From JAUQQI01 sp042408785 (GTDB lineage: Bacteria > Chloroflexota > Dehalococcoidia > JAUQQI01), in assembly GCA_042408785.1 (NCBI GenBank), contig JBHOQU010000039.1, positions 1 through 64,000 on the forward strand: DNA of 64,000 nt, in the 5' to 3' direction. Made by a program: the position numbers and the translations under genes. Below are positions 7,977-17,000 of this stretch, in pieces (within the stretch, counting starts at the first letter, position 1; the number at the start of each line of letters is the position of its first letter). The notes below the pieces were generated by a model. The model was given only the letters and a program-made list of their open reading frames with translations, made no database searches and was not told the DNA's origin.

Positions 7977-9323
7977 ATGGGCGGCCGCCTACCGTTCCGA
8001 CTGGCACTGTTGCGGCTGGTCCTCATCGTACTGACCGCCCTCTGGACGGCCGGGGCAACGGTCTTTGCGCTGATCTTCCTCTGGCGGGGAAGTACTTACC
8101 TTCAGCTTCTGCTGGTGGCGGTCTCCCCGGTGCCGGTAGCCCCCATCGTCGGCCGCCTGCCCGACGGCCCCGACTGGACCGGGACCGACCGGGTGAACAT
8201 CCTGCTCCTCGGGGTAGACAGCCGGCCGGACGAGTCGGTTGAACTGGCCCGGACCGATACGATAATCCTGGCCACCATCGACCCGGTCAACCGGCGGGCG
8301 GCGATGCTTAGCATTCCCCGGGACCTCTGGGTGCCCATACCGGTGGGGCCGGGCAACACGGTGGTTCAGGACCGGATAAACACCGCCCACCGTTACGGGG
8401 CGTATTATAAATACCCCGGCGGGGGCCCGGCCCTGGCCAAGAAGACGGTGGAGTACAACTTCGGGGTGAAGGTGGATTACTACGTGCGGGTGGACTTTAA
8501 GGGGTTCACCGGCCTGGTGGACGCCCTGGGCGGGGTGGTGCTGGACAACCCCTACCCCCTTCGGGATGACGAATACCCGACCGAAAATTACGGGGTTCAG
8601 CGGATCTTCTTTTTTGGGGGGCTCCAGCCCATGGACGGCCAGGCCGCCCTCAAGTTCGCCCGCTCCCGCCACCAGGACACCGACTTCGGCCGGATCCACC
8701 GCCAGCAACTGGTGCTCCTCGCCATGCGCCAGCGGGCCCTGGAGCTTAACCTGCTGCCGAGGCTGCCCCAGCTCATCATCGAATATGGCAACCTGGTGAG
8801 CACCGACCTAAAACCGCTGGACATTGTCGCCCTGGCCAGGGTTGCGGCCGGCATCGACCCGGGTTCGGTGACCGTCCGGGCCATCGAGGGTCCGGCCGTC
8901 CGGGACGTCACCGGTGAGGATGGGGCCTATCTGCTTCTGCCGGTCAAGCCTGAAATCAACCGCATCATCCGGGAGCTTTTCGAGGCCCCGGCCCCCCGGG
9001 AAGTTCCCGAGGAGTCCCGGGTTGAGGTCCTCAATGGCACCCGGATTCCCGGTCTGGCCCGGCGAACGGCCGATTACCTGCGGGCGCAGGGCTTTCAAAA
9101 CGTGACCTTTGGGAACGCCGCCGTTTCGGCGGACCAGGAACACACCGTAATTTACGACCTTACGGGGAAACCCGAAACCGTAAAGCGGCTCCAGCAGCTC
9201 CTGCGCCTTCCGGCCGGCAGTGTTCAGGCCCTGCCCGCCGGCGGCGTGGCCGGCCGGAACGGCGAGCAACCCGCCGACGTCCGCATCGTCATCGGACGGG
9301 ACCTCGCGTTGCCATCCGAATAG
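7977..9323 (+). CDS. LytR-CpsA-Psr (LCP) family cell-wall ligase with LytR C-terminal domain
   Basis: LCP enzymes transfer polymers from lipid carriers to the cell wall outside the membrane. The 448-aa protein has one N-terminal TM helix (about 12-40), an LCP domain (about 65-300) with LLLGVDSRP, DTIILATIDP, AAMLSIPRDLWV, DRINTAHRYG and ALKFARSRHQDTDFGRIHRQQ, and a C-terminal LytR_C domain (about 345-440, RVEVLNGTRIPGLARRTADYL). All the conserved Arg/Asp residues that bind the pyrophosphate lipid are visible. ATG 7977 gives a normal membrane anchor. Its place after a Wzz/BY-kinase gene and before a glycosyltransferase fits surface polysaccharide attachment. Confidence 0.9.
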   Translation: MGGRLPFRLALLRLVLIVLTALWTAGATVFALIFLWRGSTYLQLLLVAVSPVPVAPIVGRLPDGPDWTGTDRVNILLLGVDSRPDESVELARTDTIILATIDPVNRRAAMLSIPRDLWVPIPVGPGNTVVQDRINTAHRYGAYYKYPGGGPALAKKTVEYNFGVKVDYYVRVDFKGFTGLVDALGGVVLDNPYPLRDDEYPTENYGVQRIFFFGGLQPMDGQAALKFARSRHQDTDFGRIHRQQLVLLAMRQRALELNLLPRLPQLIIEYGNLVSTDLKPLDIVALARVAAGIDPGSVTVRAIEGPAVRDVTGEDGAYLLLPVKPEINRIIRELFEAPAPREVPEESRVEVLNGTRIPGLARRTADYLRAQGFQNVTFGNAAVSADQEHTVIYDLTGKPETVKRLQQLLRLPAGSVQALPAGGVAGRNGEQPADVRIVIGRDLALPSE

Positions 9324-9346
9324 GCCAGTAAGAGGGGTTGGAAGCG

Positions 9347-10090
9347 ATGCGTCGGTTTCCCAAGGCATCGATAATCATCCGCGCCAAGAACGAGGAGCGG
9401 GACATCGGCCTGACCCTTTCGATGGTTTTCCGCCAGCGGATGCGGGACTTTGAGGTGATCGTGGTGGACTCGGGCTCCACCGACCGAACTCTGGAGATTG
9501 CCCGGCGGTTTCCGGTAAAGATCATCGAGATCCCCCCGGAAAGCTTCACCTACGGGCGGGCCCTCAACATCGGCATCGCCGCCTCCCGGGGCGAGTATCT
9601 CGTCTGCCTGAGCGCCCACGCCATCCCGGCCGACGAGGAGTGGCTGGGCAACCTGCTTTCGGGCTTCGACGACCCCGAGGTGGCGGGGGTTTACGGTATG
9701 CAGATTCCCCGCCCCAACTGCAACTTCCTGGAGGTGGTCGGCCTGGCCCTGGAGGGAACCAACAGCCCGCATCCGCGCCTTCAGCGGCGGGGCCGCTCGA
9801 ACTTCTCCAACGCCAACAGCGCCATCCGGCGGACCCTCTGGGTTCGGGTCCCCTTCGACGAGACGCTGTCGGGGGCCGAAGACTTCGCCTGGGCCAAGCA
9901 GGTGCAGGAACTGGGGTATCTGATAAAATACGAGCCCACGGCCCGGGTCTACCATTCCCACGGCGGGCCCGTCTTGAAAATTATGCGGCGGGCCGTCCGG
10001 GATTTTACCACCCGGCTGGGCGTCACCGCCGGCATCCTGGCGGCCAAGCCGCCGGTGCTCTACTACCCGCCCCGGCCGGAGGCTGAGTAG
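9347..10090 (+). CDS. Family 2 glycosyltransferase
   Basis: Cytoplasmic GT-A fold glycosyltransferase of 247 aa. It shows the N-terminal ASIIIRAKNEERDIG, nucleotide-binding VVDSGSTDRTLE, a middle LVCLSAHAIPADEEWLGNLL (DxD replaced by SAHA), and the acceptor-side FDETLSGAEDFAWAKQVQELG. No TM helix is seen. ATG 9347 is preceded by AAGAGGGG at 9 nt. It is the last gene of the plus-strand polysaccharide group and converges on the pyrimidine operon with 7 nt between stops. The sugar donor is not predictable. Confidence 0.85.
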   Translation: MRRFPKASIIIRAKNEERDIGLTLSMVFRQRMRDFEVIVVDSGSTDRTLEIARRFPVKIIEIPPESFTYGRALNIGIAASRGEYLVCLSAHAIPADEEWLGNLLSGFDDPEVAGVYGMQIPRPNCNFLEVVGLALEGTNSPHPRLQRRGRSNFSNANSAIRRTLWVRVPFDETLSGAEDFAWAKQVQELGYLIKYEPTARVYHSHGGPVLKIMRRAVRDFTTRLGVTAGILAAKPPVLYYPPRPEAE

Positions 10091-10097
10091 GGCCGGG

Positions 10098-10280
10098 CTA
10101 CTGGGTGTTGTTCCTGACCGGTTCGGTGGGCTGGGGAACTTCCGAGACGACCTTGAAGGGCGGGTCCGGGATCATCGCCATTACCCAGAGGCACCAGTTG
10201 CAGAACTGGCGGCCGTCGTCAAGGCGGAAGAGCCGGCGGGCCCGGCCGCAGGCGTGGCAGACCTCAGCGATTCTCCCCAT
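10098..10280 (-). CDS. Small zinc-ribbon-like protein
   Basis: 60-aa protein with two CxxC pairs (CHACG near residue 9 and CNWCL near 29), suggesting a single zinc ribbon, then a Pro-rich tail. I chose ATG 10280 because GAAAGGAGCGG precedes it; a longer frame to 10346 runs through that site. It is the last gene of the run that begins with pyrR, 20 nt after the preceding gene. Function is unknown; such ribbons bind nucleic acid or partner proteins. Confidence 0.6.
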   Translation of the reverse strand: MGRIAEVCHACGRARRLFRLDDGRQFCNWCLWVMAMIPDPPFKVVSEVPQPTEPVRNNTQ

Positions 10281-10300
10281 AGACTCCGCTCCTTTCAAGG

Positions 10301-10654
10301 TCACCCTCCCGGCATAAGAAACAGGCCCGGGTGCGTTTCCCGACATGCCTTAAGGTCATAATAACGTATTTTCGACCTGTGGTTCCGCCGAGGCCGGGTG
10401 AGCCGGACCCGGGCCAGAACCGGCACCGCCCCCAGCCTTTCGGCCGCACCGATCAGCCGGGCCTGCTCGGCCTCCGCGGGCCAGGGCGGGTCCCCCAGGG
10501 CCGAGACCGCCAGGCGAACCAGCCAGATTGTACCATTTGGAAAGCGAACTTTCAAACCGTCGGTCGTCTCTTCGGTCTGGGCGCCGTATCCGGCCAGGTC
10601 TTGAATGACCCGGCGCCGGCCGACGCGGTCAAGGATCGACCCCAGTGGGGCCAT
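10301..10654 (-). CDS. Hypothetical protein, 117 aa
   Basis: Unrecognised protein. It has an N-terminal mixed helix/strand part (ILDRVGRRRVIQDLAGYGAQTEETTDGLKV), a strand pair (FPNGTIWLVRLAV) and a helix ending in GAVPVLARVRLTRP, then a basic tail. The order of strand, helix and a final xxVLARV strand recalls small nuclease-fold (Holliday-junction-resolvase-like) proteins, but the acidic catalytic residues are not clear. It lies 43 nt after the lipoprotein gene on the same strand. Confidence 0.5.
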   Translation of the reverse strand: MAPLGSILDRVGRRRVIQDLAGYGAQTEETTDGLKVRFPNGTIWLVRLAVSALGDPPWPAEAEQARLIGAAERLGAVPVLARVRLTRPRRNHRSKIRYYDLKACRETHPGLFLMPGG

Positions 10655-10697
10655 CGGTCCGCTCCGCTCAGCTCAGGCTTCGGCTTGGATTAAAAGT

Positions 10698-11687
10698 CTA
10701 ATGGGTCCAGCTTAAGTCGCCTACGGGGTCGACCTCGAAGTTCTGGGTGAGAGGCCGGATGGTGCCGGCCCGGGGGTGGCCCTCCCCGTCGAATTCCAGG
10801 CGGACCACCCACAGGTCGAACGTGCCGCCCCGGGCCGAAACGAAGGCCAGGTAGCGGCCGTCGGGCGACCAGGTAGGACTGCGGCTCACCCCGTCGGTGA
10901 CGAGGGGGTACATTTCCGAGCCGTCGGGCCGCATCACCCAGATTTCGTGCCGGCGCTGGGACCGCTTAACGAAGGCGACCCACTGGCCGTCGGGCGACCA
11001 GGCCGGGTCGTAGGCCCCTTCGGCCTCGGAGGTTACCGCTTTGGCCTGGCCGGTGGCCGGGTCCAGGATGTAAATCTGGGGAAGCCGGGACTGCTGGTAG
11101 ACGGCGAGGGCCACCGCCGTGCCGTCGGGCGACCAGCTGGGCCGGTCCACCCCACCCCAGGCGTCCCCGAGGACGGCCAGGCGCCGAAGGCCCGTTCCGT
11201 CGGCGTTGATAACCCAAGGCTGAAGGAAGGCCGAGCCCCGCTCCGAAAGGAAGAGGATGCGCCGCCCGTCGGGCGACCAGGCCGGCCTGAAAGCCCAGGT
11301 CAGGGGCCGCCAGTTGCGGGTGAGCTCCTGGAACTTGCCCGTATCTAAGTCGAGGACGACCAGGTCGGCGTACCCCTCTTCGTAGCGGCGGCTGAAGGCG
11401 AGCTTCCGGCCGTCGGGCGACCAGGCCGGCTGGAAATCCAGGTAGCCGTCGGTGAGGCGGCGGACCTGGCCGTTTTCCCAGAGCCAGAGGCCGGTCCCCT
11501 TGGTGAAGACGATGCGGCCCGGCGGCCAGGGCTCGGCCGGGAGGACCGGGGGACCGGGCGGGGCCGCCCCGGGCCGGCGGTTCAGGCCGAAAAATTGGCT
11601 CCAGCGGGCCCAGTTCTCGGCGGTGCAGCCGGAGGCCAGGACCGCCGCGATGAGCAGGAGGGCGGCCCGGCGGGTTAAGGGCCTCAC
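10698..11687 (-). CDS. TolB-like WD40/PD40 beta-propeller lipoprotein
   Basis: Exported lipoprotein of 329 aa. The signal peptide ends in a lipobox LASG-C near residue 21. At least five PD40 repeats follow, each with the core xxWSPDGxxxAF. The repeats are visible in the DNA as recurring gccgtcgggcgacca blocks near 10859, 10989, 11125, 11267 and 11411. Beta-propellers of this type bind proteins or sugars at the cell surface; no enzyme motif is seen. GTG 11687 overlaps the pyrD stop by 4 nt (GTGA), so it is translationally coupled to the pyrimidine operon although no link to that pathway is evident. Confidence 0.85.
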   Translation of the reverse strand: MRPLTRRAALLLIAAVLASGCTAENWARWSQFFGLNRRPGAAPPGPPVLPAEPWPPGRIVFTKGTGLWLWENGQVRRLTDGYLDFQPAWSPDGRKLAFSRRYEEGYADLVVLDLDTGKFQELTRNWRPLTWAFRPAWSPDGRRILFLSERGSAFLQPWVINADGTGLRRLAVLGDAWGGVDRPSWSPDGTAVALAVYQQSRLPQIYILDPATGQAKAVTSEAEGAYDPAWSPDGQWVAFVKRSQRRHEIWVMRPDGSEMYPLVTDGVSRSPTWSPDGRYLAFVSARGGTFDLWVVRLEFDGEGHPRAGTIRPLTQNFEVDPVGDLSWTH

Positions 11688-12622
11688 GGGGCCGCCGCCT
11701 CCCGCCGGGCGGCCCCGATAACCTCCCGGATGTCCGTGATGCCGGCGGCCGTAAGGTAGGCGGCGATGCCCTCCAGGATTTCGATGGGGGCCCGGGGATT
11801 GGCGAAGCAGGCGGTGCCCACCTGGACGGCGGTGGCCCCGGCCAGGAGGAACTCCAGGGCGTCGGCGGCGGTGGTTATCCCGCCGACGCCGATGACCGGG
11901 ACTTTGACCGCCCCGGCGACCTCATAGACCATCCGGAGGGCGACCGGCTTTATCGCCGGCCCCGAAAGGCCCCCAAACCCCGCCCTCAGCACCGGTCGGC
12001 GGGTCCGGATATCGATGGCCATCCCCAGCAGGGTGTTGATGAGGCTTACGGCGTCGGCCCCGGCCGCCTCAACGGCCCGGGCCACGGCCACGATGTCGGC
12101 CACGTTGGGGGTAAGCTTGACGATGACGGGCAGGGAGGTGGCCTTCCGCACGGCGGCCGTCACGGCCGCGGCCGCCGCCGGGTCGGTGCCGAACTCGAGG
12201 CCGGTTTCGACGTTGGGGCAGGAGATGTTCACCTCGAGACCGGCTACCCCGGGGACGCCGTCGAGGCGGGCGGCCAGCTCGGCAAACTCGGCCGGGGTCT
12301 CCCCGGCGATGTTGACGATTACGGGCACCTCCCAGCCGGCCCAGATGGGGGCCTTTTCCCGGATGAGGGCCTCGACCCCAATATTTTGCAGGCCGATGGA
12401 GTTAAGCATCCCCGCCGGCGTCTCAACAATGCGGGGGGTGGGGTTGCCGGGCCGGGGCTTAAGGGTGGTGCCCTTACAGACGATGGCCCCGAGCCGGCCG
12501 ATGGGAACCAGCTCGGCGTACTCGGTGCCGTAGCCGAAGGTTCCCGAGGCCACCATCACCGGGTTCTTAAGGCGCAGCCCCCGGGGATTTCGGGGCGCCA
12601 AGTCCACCGCAAGATTTACCAC
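11684..12622 (-). CDS. pyrD: Dihydroorotate dehydrogenase B, catalytic subunit
   Basis: Oxidises dihydroorotate to orotate with FMN; class 1B enzymes pass electrons to PyrK. The 312-aa length is normal. Visible motifs are NPVMVASGTFGYG, CKGTTLKPRPGNPTPRI, the catalytic-Cys segment EVNISCPNVETG, the FMN-binding PVIVKLTPNV, SLINTLLGMAID and VIGVGGITTAADALEFLLAGATAVQVGT. GTG 12622 begins one base after the upstream stop and gives the expected N-terminus (VVNLAVDLAPRNPRG); the longer frame would run through the upstream gene. Confidence 0.93.
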   Translation of the reverse strand: MVNLAVDLAPRNPRGLRLKNPVMVASGTFGYGTEYAELVPIGRLGAIVCKGTTLKPRPGNPTPRIVETPAGMLNSIGLQNIGVEALIREKAPIWAGWEVPVIVNIAGETPAEFAELAARLDGVPGVAGLEVNISCPNVETGLEFGTDPAAAAAVTAAVRKATSLPVIVKLTPNVADIVAVARAVEAAGADAVSLINTLLGMAIDIRTRRPVLRAGFGGLSGPAIKPVALRMVYEVAGAVKVPVIGVGGITTAADALEFLLAGATAVQVGTACFANPRAPIEILEGIAAYLTAAGITDIREVIGAARREAAAP

Positions 12623-12623
12623 G

Positions 12624-13295
12624 TCAGAAGGCCCTCGGCGTCGCCGGCGACCTTTCGCCGAACTGGTCGAAGAGACCGACGCCCTGGGCTGAGGCGTCCG
12701 GCTCCAGCCCCCGGTAAACGGCCAAACCGCCGAGGTAGACCAGGCAGGGGCCTTTGATCCCGGCGGCCCGCAGACTCTCGAGGACCTCGGGGTTTGAAAA
12801 CTTGGCCGCAACCGCCCAGACATCCGGCCGCCGAACCCTGCCCCGGACCTCGGCCAGGACCCACAGCTCCGTTCCGGAAGGCTCCCGGACCACGGCTACA
12901 AGGTCGACCTCCACCCGGTCGGCGGCCAGGGGCGCCGGCGGACTGACGACCTCCAAGCCTTTGGCTTCCAAAAGCCTGAGCAGTGCCGGGGCCAGGGTTG
13001 CCCCCACCGCCAGTTCCCCCTGGTCCGAGCGGAGGTCGCGGACCTCGGCGGAAAGCTCGTCCAGAAGCCGCAGGGGCGCGTTGGTCCGCCCTTCCAGCCG
13101 GACGAGCTGGGCCCTGAGCTCTTCCAGCCGGGCTTCAAGGGCCCGGATTCCGGTCCCGGCCTCCTCCTGCCTTCGGAGCAGCTCCTCCAGGAGGGTTATT
13201 GTCCGGCCCTGGGCATCGGCCGACCGCTCCTCAACTTGAAGAATCCTTTCCAGCAGCCCGATGATTCGGTCGAGGGCGTCAAAGTTTAAGGACAT
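12624..13295 (-). CDS. Coiled-coil protein with PD-(D/E)XK-nuclease-like C-terminal domain
   Basis: 223-aa protein. Residues about 5-100 are a long coiled coil (RIIGLLERILQVEE, ALEARLEELRAQLVRLEG, LLDELSAEVRDLRSDQG). The C-terminal part has an Asp in DRVEVDLVAVV, then ELWVLAEVRGRV and a final helix-strand, matching the D...ExK/R order of DUF3782-like PD-(D/E)XK proteins, with ExR in place of ExK. Such proteins are common in thermophiles and are of unknown role. It sits between pyrK and pyrD, which normally adjoin, and abuts pyrD by one base, so it must be co-transcribed. Confidence 0.65.
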   Translation of the reverse strand: MSLNFDALDRIIGLLERILQVEERSADAQGRTITLLEELLRRQEEAGTGIRALEARLEELRAQLVRLEGRTNAPLRLLDELSAEVRDLRSDQGELAVGATLAPALLRLLEAKGLEVVSPPAPLAADRVEVDLVAVVREPSGTELWVLAEVRGRVRRPDVWAVAAKFSNPEVLESLRAAGIKGPCLVYLGGLAVYRGLEPDASAQGVGLFDQFGERSPATPRAF

Positions 13296-13347
13296 CTACC
13301 GGCCTCCGCACAAATTTTACACGCCCCAAGGTCGGGCCGGCGGCCCC

Positions 13348-14079
13348 TCAGGTCCACCGGATATCGGCCAGGGTGAAAACGGGGCCGTCGGCGCAGGCCC
13401 GGGCCGGGCCCTGCCCGGTCCAGACGGTGCATCCCAGGCAGACGCCCACGCCGCAGGCCATCGGGGCCTCGACCAGCACCTGGACCCTGGGAAGAAAGTC
13501 GGCGGGCAGGGTCCGGACCGCCAGCCGGTAGAGTTCCGGAGGCCCGGCCAGGAAAACCTGGGCCGCGGCCGCCCAGTCGACGCCGGTGAAGGGGCGAAGC
13601 TCCAGCCTCAGGTCCGGCGGCACCGGGTTGGCGGCCGAATCCGGCAGATCGGTAAGGCCGATGAACCGGCCGTCAATTCCGAGGGCGGCGAGGCGGCGGG
13701 CGAGGGGGAAGAGGGCGGCCAGGTGGCGGCCGCTTCCGGCCAGAAGGGCCGGGCCCCCGGTCCCCGGCCGGTAGCCGCGGCCCAGCGGGCCCCAAACCGT
13801 CAGCCGGTCTCCCGGCCGGCGCTCGGCCAGCCACCCCCGGCCCCGCCCCGCCGGGGTGTAGAGCAGGCCCAGCCGTCCCGCCCCGGCGTCAGCCCGGGCC
13901 GGGGTGAAGGGCCGGGGGAGCAGGGGGTCCAGGTTCCCCTGGGGGGTGCACCGGACCATGATAAACTGGCCCGGCTCGAACTGCCGGGCGACCTCGGGGG
14001 CCGAAAGCTCCAGGTAGTAATACCGGCCGTCGTACGGCCCGTTCTCGGCAACGGTCGCTTCCAGAAGGACCCGGGACAT
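13348..14079 (-). CDS. pyrK: Dihydroorotate dehydrogenase electron-transfer subunit
   Basis: FAD and 2Fe-2S subunit that moves electrons from PyrD to NAD. 243 aa, normal length. The FAD motif is LLPRPFTPAR. The C-terminal cluster ligands are CGVGVCLGC and, after 11 residues, a fourth Cys (ARAC), giving C-x4-C-x2-C-x11-C. The NAD-site loop reads LLAGSGRHLAALFPLARRL instead of the usual GGGxGxAPL, an unusual substitution that may change nucleotide preference. It follows carB by 1 nt and is separated from pyrD by the coiled-coil gene. Confidence 0.9.
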   Translation of the reverse strand: MSRVLLEATVAENGPYDGRYYYLELSAPEVARQFEPGQFIMVRCTPQGNLDPLLPRPFTPARADAGAGRLGLLYTPAGRGRGWLAERRPGDRLTVWGPLGRGYRPGTGGPALLAGSGRHLAALFPLARRLAALGIDGRFIGLTDLPDSAANPVPPDLRLELRPFTGVDWAAAAQVFLAGPPELYRLAVRTLPADFLPRVQVLVEAPMACGVGVCLGCTVWTGQGPARACADGPVFTLADIRWT

Positions 14080-14080
14080 T

Positions 14081-17000
14081 TCAGCGGCCGCGGGGGCGCC
14101 GGTACTCGGGGAGGGGCAGAACCGAGTAGCCGGCCGTGCCGGCCTTAAGGGCCTGAACCGCCGCCCGCAGGGTGTCCAGGGACGTGTAGCAGGGCACCTG
14201 CCGCTCGACGGCGGTGCGGCGGATTTCGAACCCGTCCTTGAGGGGGGTCCGGTTTCCGGTGAGGGTATTGACTACCCCGTTTACCAGCCCCTCCCGGATG
14301 ACGTCCACCACGTTCGGGTGACCCTCCCCCAGCTTGTAAACCTGCCGCTTCACCGGGAGGCCGAGCTGGCGGATGAACCGGGCCGTGCCCTCGGTGGCGT
14401 AGAGCTCGAAGCCCAGGTCGGCCAGGGCCCTGATGAGGGGCGCGGCCTCCGGCTTATCCCGGTCGGCGATGGTGAGGAGGATGGCCCCTTTGCGGGGCAG
14501 GGCCAGCCCCGAGGCGATGAGGGCCTTGATGAGGGCGGCCTCGAAGGTGAAGTCGATGCCCATCACCTCGCCCGTCGACTTCATCTCGGGGCCCAGGTAG
14601 GTGTCCACCCCGGCCAGCTTCGACATCGAGAAGACCGGGGCCTTCACCGCCACCAGCCGGGACCGGGGCCAGAGGCCCCCGCAGTAGCCCAGGGCCGCCA
14701 GGGAATCGCCTAGGGCGATCCGCGTCCCCAGAAAGACCATGGGAACCCCGGTGACCTTCGAAATGAAGGGGACGGTCCGGCTGGAGCGGGGGTTAACCTC
14801 CAGCACGTAGACCTCGGACTCCACCGGCCCGGCCGGGGGCCGGCCCCAGGCCGGCCAGCGGTCGCCGTTGGGCCGCATGATGACGAACTGGATGTTGAGG
14901 AGCCCTTTAAGGCCCAGGGCCCGGCCGATCCGGGTGGTGTAGTCGACGATGGTCTCCACCTCCTGGGGGGTCAGGTGAACCGCCGGGTAAACGGCCATGG
15001 AGTCGCCGCTGTGGACGCCGGCCCGCTCGATGTGCTCCATGATGCCCGGAATGAGCACCTGCTCCCCGTCGCAGACGGCGTCCACCTCCACCTCACGGCC
15101 CTCCAGGTATTTGTCGATCAGGATCGGGTGGCGGCCGGCGGCTTCTAGGGCCATCTCGACATAGCGAATGAGCTCCTCCCGGTCGTGGCAGATCTCCATG
15201 GCCCGGCCGCCCAGCACGTAGCTGGGCCGGACCAGGACCGGGTAGCCGATGGCATCGGCCACCTTGACCGCCTGGGAGACGGTGTTCACCGCCGCCCCCG
15301 GGGGCTGGGGGATCCCCAGCCGGCTTAGAAAGTCCTCGAAGCGGCGGCGGTCCTCGGCCAGGTCGATGGCCTCGGCCGGGGCCCCCAACAGCTCCACCCC
15401 GGCCCGGGCCAGGGGCCAGGCCAGGTTTATGGCCGTCTGCCCCCCGAACTGGACGATGGCCGGGGGCATCCCCTCGTTTTCCAGGACGCTCAGCACCGAC
15501 TCGGCATCCAAGGGCTCGAAATAGAGCCGGTCGGAGGTGTCGAAGTCTGTCGAGACCGTCTCCGGGTTAGAGTTGATAATGAGGGCCTTAACCCCGGCCG
15601 AACGGAGGGCCCAGACGCTGTGGACCGAACAGTAGTCGAACTCGATCCCCTGGCCGATGCGGATGGGCCCGCTGCCGATGACCAGGGCCTTTTGCTCGGG
15701 CACCGGCTCGGCCTCGTTCTCGGCGCCGGCGTAGGTGCTGTAAAAATAGGGGGTCTGGGCCTCAAACTCGGCCGCGCACGTATCCACCAGCTTGTAAACC
15801 GGCCTTATCCCCCAGCGCTGGCGCAGTTCCCGGACCTGGTCCGGCAGCCGGTCGGCAAGCCGCGCGATCTGCTCGTCGGAGAAGCCCAGCCGCTTGGCCT
15901 CCCGGAGCAGGGCGGGATTTAAGGGCTCCGAAAGGAGCCGGCGCTCCATCCGGACGATGTTGAGCATCCGCTCCAGAAACCAGGGGTCGATACCGGTGGC
16001 CTTAAAGAGCAGTTCGACGCTTACCCCCCGGCGGAGGGCGGCCATCACCGCCCAGAGGCGCAGGTCGTTGGGGTGGAGGGGAAGCACCCGCTTTAAGTCT
16101 TCGGGGTCGGTGGGCAGGCCGTTTTTGAGGGCCTCGACCCAGGCCGGGTCCTCCCACTGGAGGGACCGGCGGCCGACCTCCAGGCTGCGCACGGCCTTCT
16201 GGAGGGCCGCCTCGAAGGTGCGGTCGATGGCCATCACCTCGCCGGTGGCCTTCATCTGGGTGCCCAGCCGGCGGTCGCCGAAGGGGAACTTATCGAAGGG
16301 CCAGCGGGGAATCTTAACCACGCAGTAGTCCAGGGCCGGCTCGAAGGCGGCCACGGTCTTGCCGGTGACGGCATTGGGGATCTGGTCGAGGGTAAGGCCG
16401 ATGGCGATCTTGGCCGCGACCCGGGCGATGGGGTAGCCGGTGGCCTTGCTGGCCAGGGCCGAGCTGCGGCTCACCCGGGGATTTACCTCGATGACGTAGT
16501 ACGGGGGAAGGCCGTTGGGGCCGACGGGATGCCCCCTTGGGGCCAGGGCGAACTGGATGTTGCAACCCCCCTCGACTCCCAGGGCCCGGATGATCTTCAG
16601 GGCCGAGGAGCGCAGCATCTGGTACTCCCTGTCGGTCAGGGTCTGGCTGGGGGCCACGACGATGCTGTCGCCGGTGTGGACCCCCATCGGGTCGATGTTC
16701 TCCATGTTGCAGACGGTGATGCAGTTGTCGGCCGAGTCCCGCATCACCTCGTACTCGATCTCCTTCCAGCCGATGACCGACCGCTCGACCAGGACCTGGT
16801 GGGCCGGGCTGATGATGAGGCCCGTCTCGACGATGCGCACCAGCTCCTCCCGGGTGTAGGCGATGCCGCCCCCGGTGCCCCCCAGGGTGTAGGCCGGCCG
16901 GATGACCACCGGCAGGCCCAGCTTCGCCACAACCCGCTCCGCCTCGGCCACGCTGGTAACCACCTCACTTTCCAGGACGGGCTCGCCCATGGAAATAAGC

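Noticed and set aside
10859..11425. Regular DNA repeats at about 130-150 bp as a CRISPR-like or minisatellite array
   Set aside because: They are codons of the WSPDG propeller repeats in the TolB-like lipoprotein.
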